The notes under the pieces are model-generated. The model worked only from the letters and a program-made list of their open reading frames with translations, ran no database searches and was not told the origin of the DNA. Both the position numbers and the translations under genes were made by a program. A DNA stretch of 64,000 bases. Origin: Sphingobacterium sp. ML3W. Lineage in GTDB: Bacteria; Bacteroidota; Bacteroidia; Sphingobacteriales; Sphingobacteriaceae. The stretch is taken from NCBI RefSeq assembly GCF_000747525.1, contig NZ_CP009278.1, positions 4,588,001 through 4,652,000 on the forward strand. The letters run 5' to 3'. Shown here piece by piece: positions 16,121 to 25,621 of the stretch; position 1 is the stretch's first letter; each line of letters starts with the position of its first letter.

Positions 16121-18469
16121 TTATTTTATTTGATAATCTTGGTATTCCGTTCCAATCAAAACTTTAACAAGCGCTTTGTTTGGTCCAGCTATTTTATAAT
16201 CGACCACCTTACCATCCTTCCATGAAACGTCGACGGTATAGTTCCCTCTTGCTTTCAAACCTTTTACTGCTCCATCTTTCCAAGCTTTAGGTAAAGCGGG
16301 CAGTAGGTGTATAAAGCCTGCATGACTCTGAAGAAGCATTTCTGCAATACCTGCCGAACCACCGAAGTTACCGTCTATTTGAAATGGCGGGTGTGCACAA
16401 AACAAGTTTGGATATGTTCCTGCCCCTACCCCTTGATAAGTTGTTTCATTGACAAATGCTGGTTTTAGCAATTGTCTTAAAATCTCTAGAGAATGATCAC
16501 CATCTTGCAACCTTGCCCAAAATAGAATTTTCCATGCGCGTGACCATCCTGTACCTTCATCACCACGTACTTCCAGCGTTTTACGAGCAGCATCTGCCCA
16601 AGCCTTATTCTTTTGCGGTGAAATGAAATTCGCAGGATACAAGCCGTATAAGTGCGAAACATGTCGATGCTGAGGCTCTACTTCCGCATAATCTTCCAAC
16701 CATTCTTGTACACGACCACTTTTACTGATGACTACCGCAGGTGGGATCTGGCTCAACTTACCTTTTAACTGCTGAATAAAAGGATCATTCAGATTCAAAA
16801 GACTATCGGCCTGTATTAAATTCTCATAGAGTTCCCTTACAATCTGATTGTCAATTGTAGGTCCCATCACCACCGAAGCTCCTTTACCATCAGGAAGACG
16901 GAAACCATTCTCTGGTGATACTGATGGTGAAGTAACCAACCATCCTGTTTTTGGATCTTTCACCAAGATATGGTTATAAAACTCTGCTGCACCTTTCAAA
17001 ACTGGATATACATCCTTTAAGTAGGATTTATCCTGCGTGAATAAGTAATGTTCCCAAAGGTGATTACATAACCAACCTGAGGCTGTGCTCGCTCCCCAAG
17101 AGGCGTTCTCTCCTGGTGCTGAATAACCCCAAACATTTGTCATCATATACACGACCCATCCTGGTGCATTATAGTATGCTTTAGCTGTTTTCTCTCCTGT
17201 TTTTGCGATACGTTTAATCATCGCTATAAAAGGATTGTGGTATTCCGATAAATTACTGACTTCCACACCCCAGTGATTCATTTGCGCATTGATGTTCAAA
17301 TGATAATCTCCATTCCAGGGAGTCTGAATCTGATGGGCCCATAATCCTTGTAAATTAGGAGGCAGCGCATTTACTTGTTCTGGTGCAGTGCTTGAAATGC
17401 TTAGGTAACGGCCAAATTGAAAATAAAGTGCCGCTAAGCCATTATCCAACGCCGGGTTTTCAAAAAATTGTTGCAAGCGCTGCGCTGTCGGAATATCAAA
17501 CTTAGACTGATCATCTGCAATCGTTAGGGCAACACGATCAAATTTTTTCGCAAAAGCTTTTGTATGATTGTTAAAACGCTTTTTTTCCGTTATTTTTTCA
17601 ATCGCTTCGATATTACGTGCTATTACTTCTTGAGGATTGGTCCCATAATAGTTCGTACTTGCTGTAAAAAGAACAGTTGCTTCATCGGCATCTTTTAATA
17701 GCAATTGTTTACCATCATCTGTTAATTTACCGCCCTTGAAAACAATCTTTACCTTACTCGCAAATTGCAAGTTTTTACCACCTTTACCATCAGGTAAAGA
17801 TCCTAGCAAAACGATTTCACCATCTTTGATCTGGTAAGAGTCGATGTTCTCTGCTCGTTCTAGGGCAACCGAAAAACTGATGCTTTTTTTCTTCGAGGCC
17901 GTTAAGTGAATAACGCCCACATTTTTATCAAAGGAGGTATAATACGTTCTTTTGTAATCTACTCCATGGGCCGAAAATGAAGTGTTCGCAGTTGCATTTC
18001 CGATTTGCAGGGACCTTTCATATTTTGAAATATCCTTTGCTTGGATCGCATGATTGAATTTCAGATAACCGAAATTCTGATAACAACCATATGGGGCATT
18101 GGCTCCGGTTCCAAATGCAGAGCCTTGTCCGCTACATACAAAGTTCTTATTGACCAATTCTTCTGCTTCATTATTTTTCCCTGCCATCAATAGCTGCTGG
18201 ATTGCATTTACGCTTTTATAGGCTTCGTAGTTATTGGGATCTTCGGCAGATCCAGACCACATGGATATTTCGTTTAAAACCAAAGATTCTGACTGTACTC
18301 CCCCATCTGGCATCATGCCTATCAACCCATTTCCTAGTGGAAGCGTTTCCTCCCATCTTACGGCTGGTTTATCATACCACATGGTTAAACCATCTCTTTT
18401 TTGGGCTTGCGCTTGAAAGGCAGTGATGGCTAACAACGAAAACAACACTGATTTAGATATAAATTTCAT
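16121..18469 (-). CDS. GH95-family alpha-L-fucosidase, secreted
   Basis: A 782-residue glycoside hydrolase with signal peptide ~1-22 (ending FQAQAQ). The N-terminal beta domain has LWYDKPA-like MWYDKPAVRWEETLPLGNG and LNEISMWSG, typical of GH95. The (alpha/alpha)6 catalytic region includes NLQGLW, YHLNINAQMNHWG, and the late QIDGNFGGSAGIAEML segment that carries a catalytic Asp in the family. GH95 enzymes invert and usually remove alpha-1,2-linked fucose; some act on L-galactose. The gene lies 133 bp downstream of a GH29 gene, giving two fucosidases of different linkage preference. No SusC/D pair is adjacent. Confidence 0.93.
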   Translation of the reverse strand: MKFISKSVLFSLLAITAFQAQAQKRDGLTMWYDKPAVRWEETLPLGNGLIGMMPDGGVQSESLVLNEISMWSGSAEDPNNYEAYKSVNAIQQLLMAGKNNEAEELVNKNFVCSGQGSAFGTGANAPYGCYQNFGYLKFNHAIQAKDISKYERSLQIGNATANTSFSAHGVDYKRTYYTSFDKNVGVIHLTASKKKSISFSVALERAENIDSYQIKDGEIVLLGSLPDGKGGKNLQFASKVKIVFKGGKLTDDGKQLLLKDADEATVLFTASTNYYGTNPQEVIARNIEAIEKITEKKRFNNHTKAFAKKFDRVALTIADDQSKFDIPTAQRLQQFFENPALDNGLAALYFQFGRYLSISSTAPEQVNALPPNLQGLWAHQIQTPWNGDYHLNINAQMNHWGVEVSNLSEYHNPFIAMIKRIAKTGEKTAKAYYNAPGWVVYMMTNVWGYSAPGENASWGASTASGWLCNHLWEHYLFTQDKSYLKDVYPVLKGAAEFYNHILVKDPKTGWLVTSPSVSPENGFRLPDGKGASVVMGPTIDNQIVRELYENLIQADSLLNLNDPFIQQLKGKLSQIPPAVVISKSGRVQEWLEDYAEVEPQHRHVSHLYGLYPANFISPQKNKAWADAARKTLEVRGDEGTGWSRAWKILFWARLQDGDHSLEILRQLLKPAFVNETTYQGVGAGTYPNLFCAHPPFQIDGNFGGSAGIAEMLLQSHAGFIHLLPALPKAWKDGAVKGLKARGNYTVDVSWKDGKVVDYKIAGPNKALVKVLIGTEYQDYQIK

Positions 18470-18533
18470 TAGAATAATTTGTGTTAATAATGCTTGCTTT
18501 AATTTTATTGCTGTGCTCAGTTTTTATGTCAAT

Positions 18534-18596
18534 GAAGCTATCATAAGCCGAATATCTAACTCGGTTTGCGAGCTGATATACGCTTATGATAGCTTC
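18534..18596. terminator. Long hairpin between the GH29 and GH95 genes
   Basis: Perfect 15-bp outer arms (18534-18548 and 18582-18596, GAAGCTATCATAAGC) with inner ATATC/GATAT pairing. A T-run follows on the plus strand, not on the minus strand, so on the genes' strand it may attenuate or protect RNA ends instead of fully terminating. Confidence 0.55.
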
Positions 18597-18602
18597 GGTT
18601 TT

Positions 18603-20498
18603 TTATTTGGAGTATAATTCGAATTCTGCTACTGTGAATACGTTTTTAGTCAGTGTTTCCGTTGGCACAAATTTGATGTATTTAGCTTTCGTTGCTTGAT
18701 CAAAAACAATTTGTTGCAAAATTGGATTGGCTTTGATATTCGAAAACTCACCCTCTTTCAGGAGTTTCCATTGTTGATTATTGTCACTTGTATAAATTTT
18801 ATATTTGGTAGCAATCCCTGCTGTCTGTCCATCTTGACGTGGCAAATAGCCAAACCCATCGACATCATCCTTTATTTCGAAGATAAAACCTCCTTCATAA
18901 GCAGGTACTGAGGCAAAAGTTTGCTCATTATGATCAATTGCTTTTGCTGATTCTGTAAAAACAGCGGGTATGTATTGATTTGCATTCATTTTCTTTAAGC
19001 CTGTATGCTCAAAAGCAAATGGCTCATTAAATTCTTTATACAAGCCAAAATCACTTAGGGTAATCGCTACAGGTGCAAATAAGTGCATACGCAATTCATC
19101 AGTTGTAATTGTATTTTCCAATTTCATCAAGCGATTCGCTCCAATGCTGGTCGCTTTAGCTAATAACTTCCATTGACCATTAACTTTATGCTCCACAATT
19201 ACACTATCCAAGCGTTGTCCGAGTTTTATATTTTCTCTTATCTGGACAATATCAAAAGTTTGTTTCCCTTTTAATTTAATATCCAAGGTAGCTTGATGCT
19301 CAGCATCATTTGTTGCCCAATAGCTGTAGCGATCTTCATCTAAAAGGAATTGCGTTCCGTAATCTTTAACGGCATTTCCACGAATCGTAGATGCTTTGAT
19401 CTGCGCTCCCTGCGCTAAATTGTTCTCAAAAGTTTTTCTAACTTTCTTTCCAAATGCCGCTAGCGATTTGACATCATTCTCGTGCAGTTGCCCAGAGGGC
19501 ATGGGTGCTAATCCTAAGTTCATATTGGCACCACGTCCTACGGACTTGAGGTAAATCTCAAATAATTGATCTGGAGTTTTCACCTGTGCATCTTGCTCTG
19601 CATGATAAAACCAACCGGGTCTTTGCGGAACATCACATTCAGCAGGTATCCAATATGCACCATTTCTAACGCCGGATGTAAGTGTTTTTTCGTTCACCGA
19701 CCCGGGTACAGCTTTTTTCCCATCTAAGCCTTCTGGCGTGAATGTAGCCCATGAAGTTTCCCCAGCAAAACCTTTTTCATTTCCAACCCAGCGCATATCA
19801 GGACCTACATCACTGAATATCATGGCCATTGGCTGTAATTTCCGAACAATTGGCCAGGTTTTTTCCTCCCAAGCATAATAAGTGTTACGATCGATTGTTC
19901 TTTTTTCATTTAAACCTCCATAGTAGCCATCTCCACCATTAGCACCATCATGCCATGATGTGAATAATTCGCCGTAATTGGACATCAATTCTGTCAACTG
20001 TGCTCTATAGGCTTCAGCATAAGCTGCTGTTCCGTATCGGGTGTCATTACGGTCCCATGCAGAAAGGTAAACTCCAAATTTCATCTTATTGGCATGTGTT
20101 GCCGTCATAAAATCTTTAACCATATCTCCCTTACCCTGTTCCCATGGAGACGATGCGACACTATAAGTTGTGGTTGCTGTTGGCCAAAGACAAAAACCGT
20201 CATGATGCTTAGCAACGCTAATCAATCCCTTGAATCCTGCAGATGCTGCAGCGTTAGCAATTTGATTGGCATCAAAATTAGTCGGATTAAAAACCTTAGG
20301 CGATGCATCGCCGTAACCCCATTCCTTATTTTGAAATGTTGTTGGTGTATAGTGAATTAAACAATAGGCATCCATTTCATGCCATTTCAGTTGTCGTTCA
20401 CTGGGAATCGCCCCATATGGTTTTGGTGGGTTTACAGGTTCGGATGGCAAAACTTGACCATTCATAAAGAGTAAACTGGAGAGAAGGAGTGTGAGCAT
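18603..20498 (-). CDS. GH29-family alpha-L-fucosidase with discoidin-like C-terminus, secreted
   Basis: A 631-residue retaining fucosidase. A short signal peptide (MLTLLLSSLLFMNGQ) precedes the catalytic barrel: WHEMDAYCLIHYTPTTF, AKHHDGFCLWPT (~100-112), and LFTSWHDGANGGDGYYGG, whose Asp is the expected nucleophile. GH29 acid/base residues vary and I did not assign one. After ~residue 370 there is a discoidin/F5-8-type beta domain, then a region around residues 490-625 that looks like a second one. GH29 members of this type act on alpha-1,3/1,4 fucose or more broadly. Substrate is likely mucin, algal or plant-type fucosylated glycans outside the cell or in the periplasm. Confidence 0.93.
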   Translation of the reverse strand: MLTLLLSSLLFMNGQVLPSEPVNPPKPYGAIPSERQLKWHEMDAYCLIHYTPTTFQNKEWGYGDASPKVFNPTNFDANQIANAAASAGFKGLISVAKHHDGFCLWPTATTTYSVASSPWEQGKGDMVKDFMTATHANKMKFGVYLSAWDRNDTRYGTAAYAEAYRAQLTELMSNYGELFTSWHDGANGGDGYYGGLNEKRTIDRNTYYAWEEKTWPIVRKLQPMAMIFSDVGPDMRWVGNEKGFAGETSWATFTPEGLDGKKAVPGSVNEKTLTSGVRNGAYWIPAECDVPQRPGWFYHAEQDAQVKTPDQLFEIYLKSVGRGANMNLGLAPMPSGQLHENDVKSLAAFGKKVRKTFENNLAQGAQIKASTIRGNAVKDYGTQFLLDEDRYSYWATNDAEHQATLDIKLKGKQTFDIVQIRENIKLGQRLDSVIVEHKVNGQWKLLAKATSIGANRLMKLENTITTDELRMHLFAPVAITLSDFGLYKEFNEPFAFEHTGLKKMNANQYIPAVFTESAKAIDHNEQTFASVPAYEGGFIFEIKDDVDGFGYLPRQDGQTAGIATKYKIYTSDNNQQWKLLKEGEFSNIKANPILQQIVFDQATKAKYIKFVPTETLTKNVFTVAEFELYSK

Positions 20499-20575
20499 AT
20501 CTTATAATAAAAGGTTTAAGATCTTAAATATAGTTTTATTTTAGAGTAATAAAAATTTGGAAAAATCATTTTCTT

Positions 20576-20593
20576 TAATCAATCGATTGATTA
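20576..20593. promoter_or_regulatory. 18-bp perfect palindrome between GH29 and catalase genes
   Basis: TAATCAATCGATTGATTA is a perfect palindrome, 78 bp upstream of the GH29 start and 128 bp upstream of the catalase start in the divergent region. It has the look of a dimeric regulator site; the regulator is unknown. Confidence 0.4.
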
Positions 20594-20721
20594 TATTTAT
20601 AACAATAAAAGCATTGATCATTAACATTGATAAGGCATCGAGATTATCAATAAAACAAACTCATGTATTTCATTTAAATTTGTTGTAGAACAAAAAGAAA
20701 AAACTAATAAATAAATCAATA

Positions 20722-22221
20722 ATGGAAAATAACGAAAACAAGAAAATTACAACGGCTTCAGGAGCTCCAGTTGTAAACTACGAAGACACCATGACAGTTG
20801 GTCCGAGAGGTCCCGTATTATTGCAAGATTATTTTCTTCATGAAAAATTAGCACACTTTAATAGAGAGCGTATCCCAGAACGTATTGTCCATGCTAAGGG
20901 CTCCGGAGCCTATGGTACCTTTACGGTTACAAATGATATCTCTAAATATACTAAGGCCAAACTTTTTAATGGGATTGGTAAACAAACAAAATTATTCATT
21001 CGCTTTTCTACAGTAGGTGGCGAACGCGGGTCGGCAGATTCGGAACGTGACCCACGTGGTTTCGCAGTTAAGTTCTATACTGAAGATGGCAATTACGATT
21101 TAGTTGGAAATAATACGCCAGTTTTCTTTATCAAGGACGCTAAAAAGTTTCCTGACTTTATCCATACTCAAAAAAGAGATCCTTATACAAATTGTAAATC
21201 TGCAACTATGGTATGGGACTTCTGGTCGCTAAATCCAGAGTCACTACACCAGGTAACGACGTTAATGTCCGATCGTGGTACCCCATTTGGTTTCAGACAC
21301 ATGCACGGTTATGGTAGTCATACTTACTCCATGATCAATGCCAATAATGAACGTGTATATATCAAATATCACTTTAGAACACAGCAAGGAATCAAGAATC
21401 TGACGGCTTCAGAAGCAGATGAAATGCGCGCTAAGGATATGGATTATGCACAACGCGATTTGCATACGGCTATTAATAATGGTGATTTCCCAAAATGGAA
21501 ACTCTATATTCAGGTCATGACAGAATCGGAAACTAAGACCTTCCGTTGGAATCCATTTGACTTAACGAAAGTATGGTCACAAAAAGAATACCCATTGATC
21601 GAGGTCGGTGTGATGGAACTGAATGAAAATCCGAATAATTACTTTGCCCATGTGGAGCAGGTAGCTTTCGCTCCAGCGCATGTGGTCGATGGGATTGGCT
21701 TTTCTCCAGATAAAATGTTACAGGGACGTATCCTATCTTACCCTGATGCGCAACGTTACAGATTAGGAGGTAACTATGAGCAGATTCCAGTAAACCAATG
21801 TCCTTTTATGACCAACAATTACCAACGTGATGGTAAAATGACGGTAAACGGTAACCAAGGATCGGCTCCAAATTATTTTCCAAATAGTTTTGACGGTAAT
21901 TATCAAGATCAATCTTATAAAGAGCCTGCATTACAATTAGACAGCTTAGTGGCGGACAATTATGATCGCAACGCACCTGGTGAAGATGATCATTATACAC
22001 AGCCTGGAGATTTGTACCGTTTATTGGATCCTGTACAAAAAGAACACCTTATTGAAAACATTGTTGGTGCGATGTCAGGTATTGAAGGTCCAAAAAGAGA
22101 TGAAATCGTGATGCGTCAATTGTGCCACTGGTTTAGAGCGGATATGAATTTAGGACTTGGAGTTGCTAAAGGATTAGGCTTCTCTATGGATGAAATGGCA
22201 AAACATATGCCTCAGAAATAG
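20722..22221 (+). CDS. katA: Catalase (monofunctional heme)
   Basis: A 499-residue small-subunit catalase that dismutates H2O2. The distal His is H57 in IVHAKGSGAYG, followed by RFSTVGGERGSADSERDPRGFAVKFYTEDGNYDLVGNN, and the proximal heme Tyr lies in SYPDAQRYRLGGNYEQIPVN. No signal peptide, so it is cytoplasmic. A possible -7 box TAAATTTG (20675-20682) lies ~40 bp upstream without a clear -33 partner. It is divergent from the GH29 gene and ends at a perfect palindromic terminator. Confidence 0.97.
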   Translation: MENNENKKITTASGAPVVNYEDTMTVGPRGPVLLQDYFLHEKLAHFNRERIPERIVHAKGSGAYGTFTVTNDISKYTKAKLFNGIGKQTKLFIRFSTVGGERGSADSERDPRGFAVKFYTEDGNYDLVGNNTPVFFIKDAKKFPDFIHTQKRDPYTNCKSATMVWDFWSLNPESLHQVTTLMSDRGTPFGFRHMHGYGSHTYSMINANNERVYIKYHFRTQQGIKNLTASEADEMRAKDMDYAQRDLHTAINNGDFPKWKLYIQVMTESETKTFRWNPFDLTKVWSQKEYPLIEVGVMELNENPNNYFAHVEQVAFAPAHVVDGIGFSPDKMLQGRILSYPDAQRYRLGGNYEQIPVNQCPFMTNNYQRDGKMTVNGNQGSAPNYFPNSFDGNYQDQSYKEPALQLDSLVADNYDRNAPGEDDHYTQPGDLYRLLDPVQKEHLIENIVGAMSGIEGPKRDEIVMRQLCHWFRADMNLGLGVAKGLGFSMDEMAKHMPQK

Positions 22222-22233
22222 TAGTTACAACCA

Positions 22234-22279
22234 TTTAAATAGAAAAAGGGAATGTATACATTCCCTTTTTCTATTTAAA
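22234..22279. terminator. Palindromic terminator after catalase
   Basis: A perfect 46-bp palindrome centred on GTATAC (22254-22259) with A-run and T-run ends, 12 bp after the catalase stop. Both strands would form the same hairpin. Confidence 0.9.
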
Positions 22280-22416
22280 AATATTGGGACTCCAATTACG
22301 CACTTCAGTTAAATTTCTCTCTCCCGATGCATCCACCTTATGAATCTTGTTAGTCCAGTAAGTGTGTACAGAAAGTGAGCCCGCCATCTTTTTCTTAAAA
22401 ATCGTAAATCCATAAA

Positions 22417-22441
22417 ATTTATTCGATTAAATCGAATAAAT
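22417..22441. promoter_or_regulatory. 25-nt palindrome upstream of the sulfhydrylase gene
   Basis: Arms ATTTATTCGATT and AATCGAATAAAT are perfectly complementary around a single central A. The centre is 43 bp before the ATG at 22472, and the palindrome lies just upstream of a possible -7 box TACCTTTA (22457-22464), where a regulator could contact the -33 region. Function is inferred. Confidence 0.5.
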
Positions 22442-22471
22442 AAAATTTACAACTTGTACCTTTACCTCATC

Positions 22472-23644
22472 ATGAACAAAGATCAATCTAAACTCATTCG
22501 CGAACAGGCAGATCGCTCTGCAACACGAGAACACTCGGTGCCTTTATACCTCACTTCAAGTTTTATTTTTGATAGTGCGGAACAAGGTAGAGCTATTTTT
22601 GCTGATGAAGAGCAGGGAATGGTATACTCCCGTTATGCCAATCCGAATACTTCTGAATTAATCAATAAAGTATGTATCCTAGAGGGAGCAGAAGCTGGGC
22701 TGTCCTTCTCTTCGGGTATGGCGGCTGTGTTTGCTGCTTTTGCAGGTATTGTTGAAAGTGGTGACCATATTGTTTCTTCACGTGCCATTTTTGGTTCGAC
22801 ACATCAACTATTTACACAATTATTTCCACGTTGGGGGGTAACTACGACGTATGTTGATGCGGTCAATCCGGAAGACTGGGAAAAAGCCATTCAACCGAAT
22901 ACGAGAATAATATTTTTGGAATCACCTTCTAACCCAGGTTTGGAACTGGTTGATTTAGAATGGTTAGGTTCTTTAAAACAGAAATATCCTAACATCATTT
23001 TAGCTATCGATAATTGCTTCGCAACACCTTACCTACAAAAACCTTTAAAATATGGTTTTGATTTATCCATCCATTCTGCTACAAAATATATGGATGGACA
23101 GGGGCGCGTATTGGGCGGTTTGGTTGTCGGTAAAAAGGAATTGATTGATAAGTTGATGTTCTTTATCCGCCACACAGGCCCTTCCCTATCTCCATTTAAT
23201 GCTTGGATCATCTCCAAGAGTTTAGATACCTTGGGTTTACGCATGGATAGACATTGTAGCAATGCATTGGCACTTGCAGAAGTGCTTGAAAAGCACGATG
23301 ATATCAAAGATGTTAAATACCCTTTTCTGCCTTCGCATCCACAGTATGAACTCGCAAAAAAACAAATGAAAGCTGGTGGTGGTATTGTCACTTTCGTCGT
23401 CAAAGGTGGACAAGAACGAGCATTTCGATTCTTGGACGAACTGGATATGATCTTGTATACTTCCAACTTGGGAGATGCCCGTTCAATTGCAACTCATCCA
23501 GCCTCGACTACACATTCGAAGCTATCAGAAGACGAGCGCTTAAACCTAGGTATTCAGCCCGGAAGTGTTCGCCTATCGGTTGGCTTGGAAGATCAGGAAG
23601 ATATTATTCAAGATATCTTACAGGCATTGGAAAAAACAAAATAA
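22472..23644 (+). CDS. metZ: O-succinylhomoserine sulfhydrylase-type PLP enzyme (Cys/Met metabolism family)
   Basis: A 390-residue PLP-dependent trans-sulfuration enzyme. The PLP lysine is K205 in HSATKYMDGQGRVLGG, whose GQGRVLGG tail is characteristic of MetZ, which makes homocysteine from O-succinylhomoserine and sulfide. SRYANPNTSELINK and SSGMAA carry phosphate-binding residues. ATG 22472 (MNKDQSK) is chosen over an in-frame start 18 bases earlier that would overlap the promoter. Cystathionine gamma-synthase or gamma-lyase activity cannot be excluded. No other methionine gene is adjacent. Confidence 0.88.
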   Translation: MNKDQSKLIREQADRSATREHSVPLYLTSSFIFDSAEQGRAIFADEEQGMVYSRYANPNTSELINKVCILEGAEAGLSFSSGMAAVFAAFAGIVESGDHIVSSRAIFGSTHQLFTQLFPRWGVTTTYVDAVNPEDWEKAIQPNTRIIFLESPSNPGLELVDLEWLGSLKQKYPNIILAIDNCFATPYLQKPLKYGFDLSIHSATKYMDGQGRVLGGLVVGKKELIDKLMFFIRHTGPSLSPFNAWIISKSLDTLGLRMDRHCSNALALAEVLEKHDDIKDVKYPFLPSHPQYELAKKQMKAGGGIVTFVVKGGQERAFRFLDELDMILYTSNLGDARSIATHPASTTHSKLSEDERLNLGIQPGSVRLSVGLEDQEDIIQDILQALEKTK

Positions 23645-23686
23645 CAATAAAGCCATCTCTAGAGATGGCTTTATTGTTATTTTGTT
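23635..23686. terminator. Palindromic terminator shared by metZ and tpx
   Basis: A perfect 52-bp palindrome centred on TCTAGA between converging genes. It begins inside the last codons of metZ and includes its TAA stop; the tpx stop is 6 bp beyond the other end. Confidence 0.93.
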
Positions 23687-23692
23687 ACCTAA

Positions 23693-24193
23693 TTATTTTA
23701 AAGAAGCTAAAGCCGCTTCATAATTCGGCTCTTCTGTTACTTCTGCTACTTGCTCTTCATAAAGCACTTGACCATTTTCATCCAAAGTAATTACTACACG
23801 GCTTAATAAGCCTGCCAAAGGACCGTCTGAAAAGCGTAATTGATAAGCGTCAGAAAAATTAGCATCCTTATATTCTGATAATGCCACCACATTATTCAAC
23901 CCTTCTGCTGCACAGAAACGTCCTTGAGCAAAAGGTAAATCTTTAGAGATACATAAAACCACCGTATTTTCCAATTCCACTGCTGCTTTATTGAAAGCAC
24001 GTACCGATGCAGCACAAGTACCTGTATCAACACTTGGAAAGATATTTAATACTACTTTTTTACCCTTATAATCAGCTAATGATTTATCTGATAAATCTCC
24101 TGCTGTTAATTTAAAATCTGGAGCTTGACTACCCACTTTAGGTAAGTTACCTACCGTATTTACTGCTCCACCTTTGAATGTTACTGTTGCCAT
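23693..24193 (-). CDS. tpx: Thiol peroxidase
   Basis: A 166-residue atypical 2-Cys peroxiredoxin that reduces alkyl hydroperoxides and H2O2 with thioredoxin. Peroxidatic C60 lies in SVDTGTCAASVR and resolving C94 in GRFCAAEG, matching the C61/C95 pair of E. coli Tpx. ATG 24193 (MATVTFKGG) is the family start; an upstream in-frame start would add six residues. It converges with metZ across a shared terminator. Confidence 0.96.
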   Translation of the reverse strand: MATVTFKGGAVNTVGNLPKVGSQAPDFKLTAGDLSDKSLADYKGKKVVLNIFPSVDTGTCAASVRAFNKAAVELENTVVLCISKDLPFAQGRFCAAEGLNNVVALSEYKDANFSDAYQLRFSDGPLAGLLSRVVITLDENGQVLYEEQVAEVTEEPNYEAALASLK

Positions 24194-24372
24194 AATTAAA
24201 TTTTTCAGCAATTTAACGATTTCAATTTAATCTTACCACAAAAATCATATTTATTAATCACCGTAATTACAAAATAATTATTTATCATTTTTTGCCAAAA
24301 AAGTATCAAAAAACCACAAAAATTTACTATGTTAGCATTATAAATTCAAACACAAATAATAAACCAAATTTG

Positions 24373-25596
24373 ATGTATATGAAGAAGTTACTAATTACGC
24401 TGCTTTGTGCATCACCTTCATTACTATTGGCACAGGGGTCTCAAGTTAATGTTCAGAGTCCAAAATCTGTCGGTATGGGTGGTGCAGGTTCTGCCTACTT
24501 TATTGATGAGTCTTCGATCTTTTATAGTCCTGGAGCACTCGCTAAAATGGATCACAATTCCGTTTCTATTGCAGGAAATGGTGTTATGTTCAAATCCGCT
24601 TTTCAAGCTTCGGGAAGTAATGTTGTCGATTATACACGGAATCAAGTAACGCCTCCATTTTCTGTATTTGCTACTGTAGGACCTAAAAACTCTTGGTGGA
24701 AAGCTGGAATAGGTGTTTACACACCTTACGGTGGTGCGGTAGATTGGGGGACAGAATGGACGGGTAAGTACAGTTTAGTGAGCTTATCTTTACGTGCGAT
24801 CTATATACAACCAACATTAAGTATCAAGTTAACGGACAACTTCAGTATTGGTGGGGGATTTGTTTATAATATTGGGTCAGTAGACCTTCAAAGTGCCATT
24901 CCAGTATACTTCCAAGATGGGTCATCGGGATTAGCAGAATTAAAAGGAACCGGTACAGGGACTGGATATAATGTTGGGGTTCATTACAACCTAAACGACG
25001 AATTTGCCATTTCCATGAGTTACCGCTCTAAGGTGGTGACCAAATTAAAAGATGGCGATGCTAAATTCAACGTGCCTGAAGCTGCTCAAGGAACTTTCCC
25101 TCCAGGAAGTAAATTCAGCGCAGAATTACCACTACCTTCTACATTTGCTGTTGGTGTCACTTTCCCAATTAGCGATAAAGTAAAAATGGCAGTCGATGGA
25201 ACGGTCATTAATTACGATATCTATAAAGAATTGAATTTTGATTACAGCGACCCCAATACTCCAGATACACATTCTCCGAAAAACTATACAAAAGCTGGCT
25301 CTATAAAAGCCGGTATTGAATACCTGCCTTCTGAGAAACTTCAACTTCGTGTAGGTGGAGGATTTATCGCTACTCCGGTAAGTAAAGATTATGTTTATCC
25401 TGAAACGCCAGACAACAATCGCGTACTCTTATCGGGTGGTTTCACCTATAAAATGTCTCCAAAATTCGATTTAACAGGATCTTTTGCATATCAAAGGGTT
25501 TTACCTCGTGAGGCAAACAACGTAGATAGCCATTTATCTGGAACATATATGACAAATATTTACGCACCAGGAATTGGTTTGACTTACAAATTTTAA
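24373..25596 (+). CDS. FadL/OmpP1-family outer membrane transport protein
   Basis: A ~407-residue outer-membrane barrel of the FadL/TodX/OmpP1 family, which takes up hydrophobic compounds such as long-chain fatty acids. A signal peptide (KKLLITLLCASPSLLLAQG) is followed by the family hallmark NVQSPKSVGMGGAGSAYFIDESSIFYSPG, similar to FadL's N-terminal hatch. The C-terminus ends in F, as barrels do. Two ATGs six bases apart (24373 and 24379) are possible. The next gene starts 25 bp later and encodes an SGNH-type lipoprotein, so the pair may release and import lipids. A beta-oxidation cluster lies at 54.7-61.2 kb. Confidence 0.9.
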   Translation: MYMKKLLITLLCASPSLLLAQGSQVNVQSPKSVGMGGAGSAYFIDESSIFYSPGALAKMDHNSVSIAGNGVMFKSAFQASGSNVVDYTRNQVTPPFSVFATVGPKNSWWKAGIGVYTPYGGAVDWGTEWTGKYSLVSLSLRAIYIQPTLSIKLTDNFSIGGGFVYNIGSVDLQSAIPVYFQDGSSGLAELKGTGTGTGYNVGVHYNLNDEFAISMSYRSKVVTKLKDGDAKFNVPEAAQGTFPPGSKFSAELPLPSTFAVGVTFPISDKVKMAVDGTVINYDIYKELNFDYSDPNTPDTHSPKNYTKAGSIKAGIEYLPSEKLQLRVGGGFIATPVSKDYVYPETPDNNRVLLSGGFTYKMSPKFDLTGSFAYQRVLPREANNVDSHLSGTYMTNIYAPGIGLTYKF

Positions 25597-25621
25597 GGAT
25601 GCATACTAAATTGTGATCACC

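Noticed and set aside
22280..22416. Possible SAM riboswitch before metZ
   Set aside because: I could not draw the conserved cores of SAM-I or SAM-II; the only clear structure is the DNA palindrome at 22417-22441.
23029..23466. 145-codon minus-strand frame within metZ
   Set aside because: Antisense to conserved PLP-enzyme sequence including the active-site lysine; no protein-like features.
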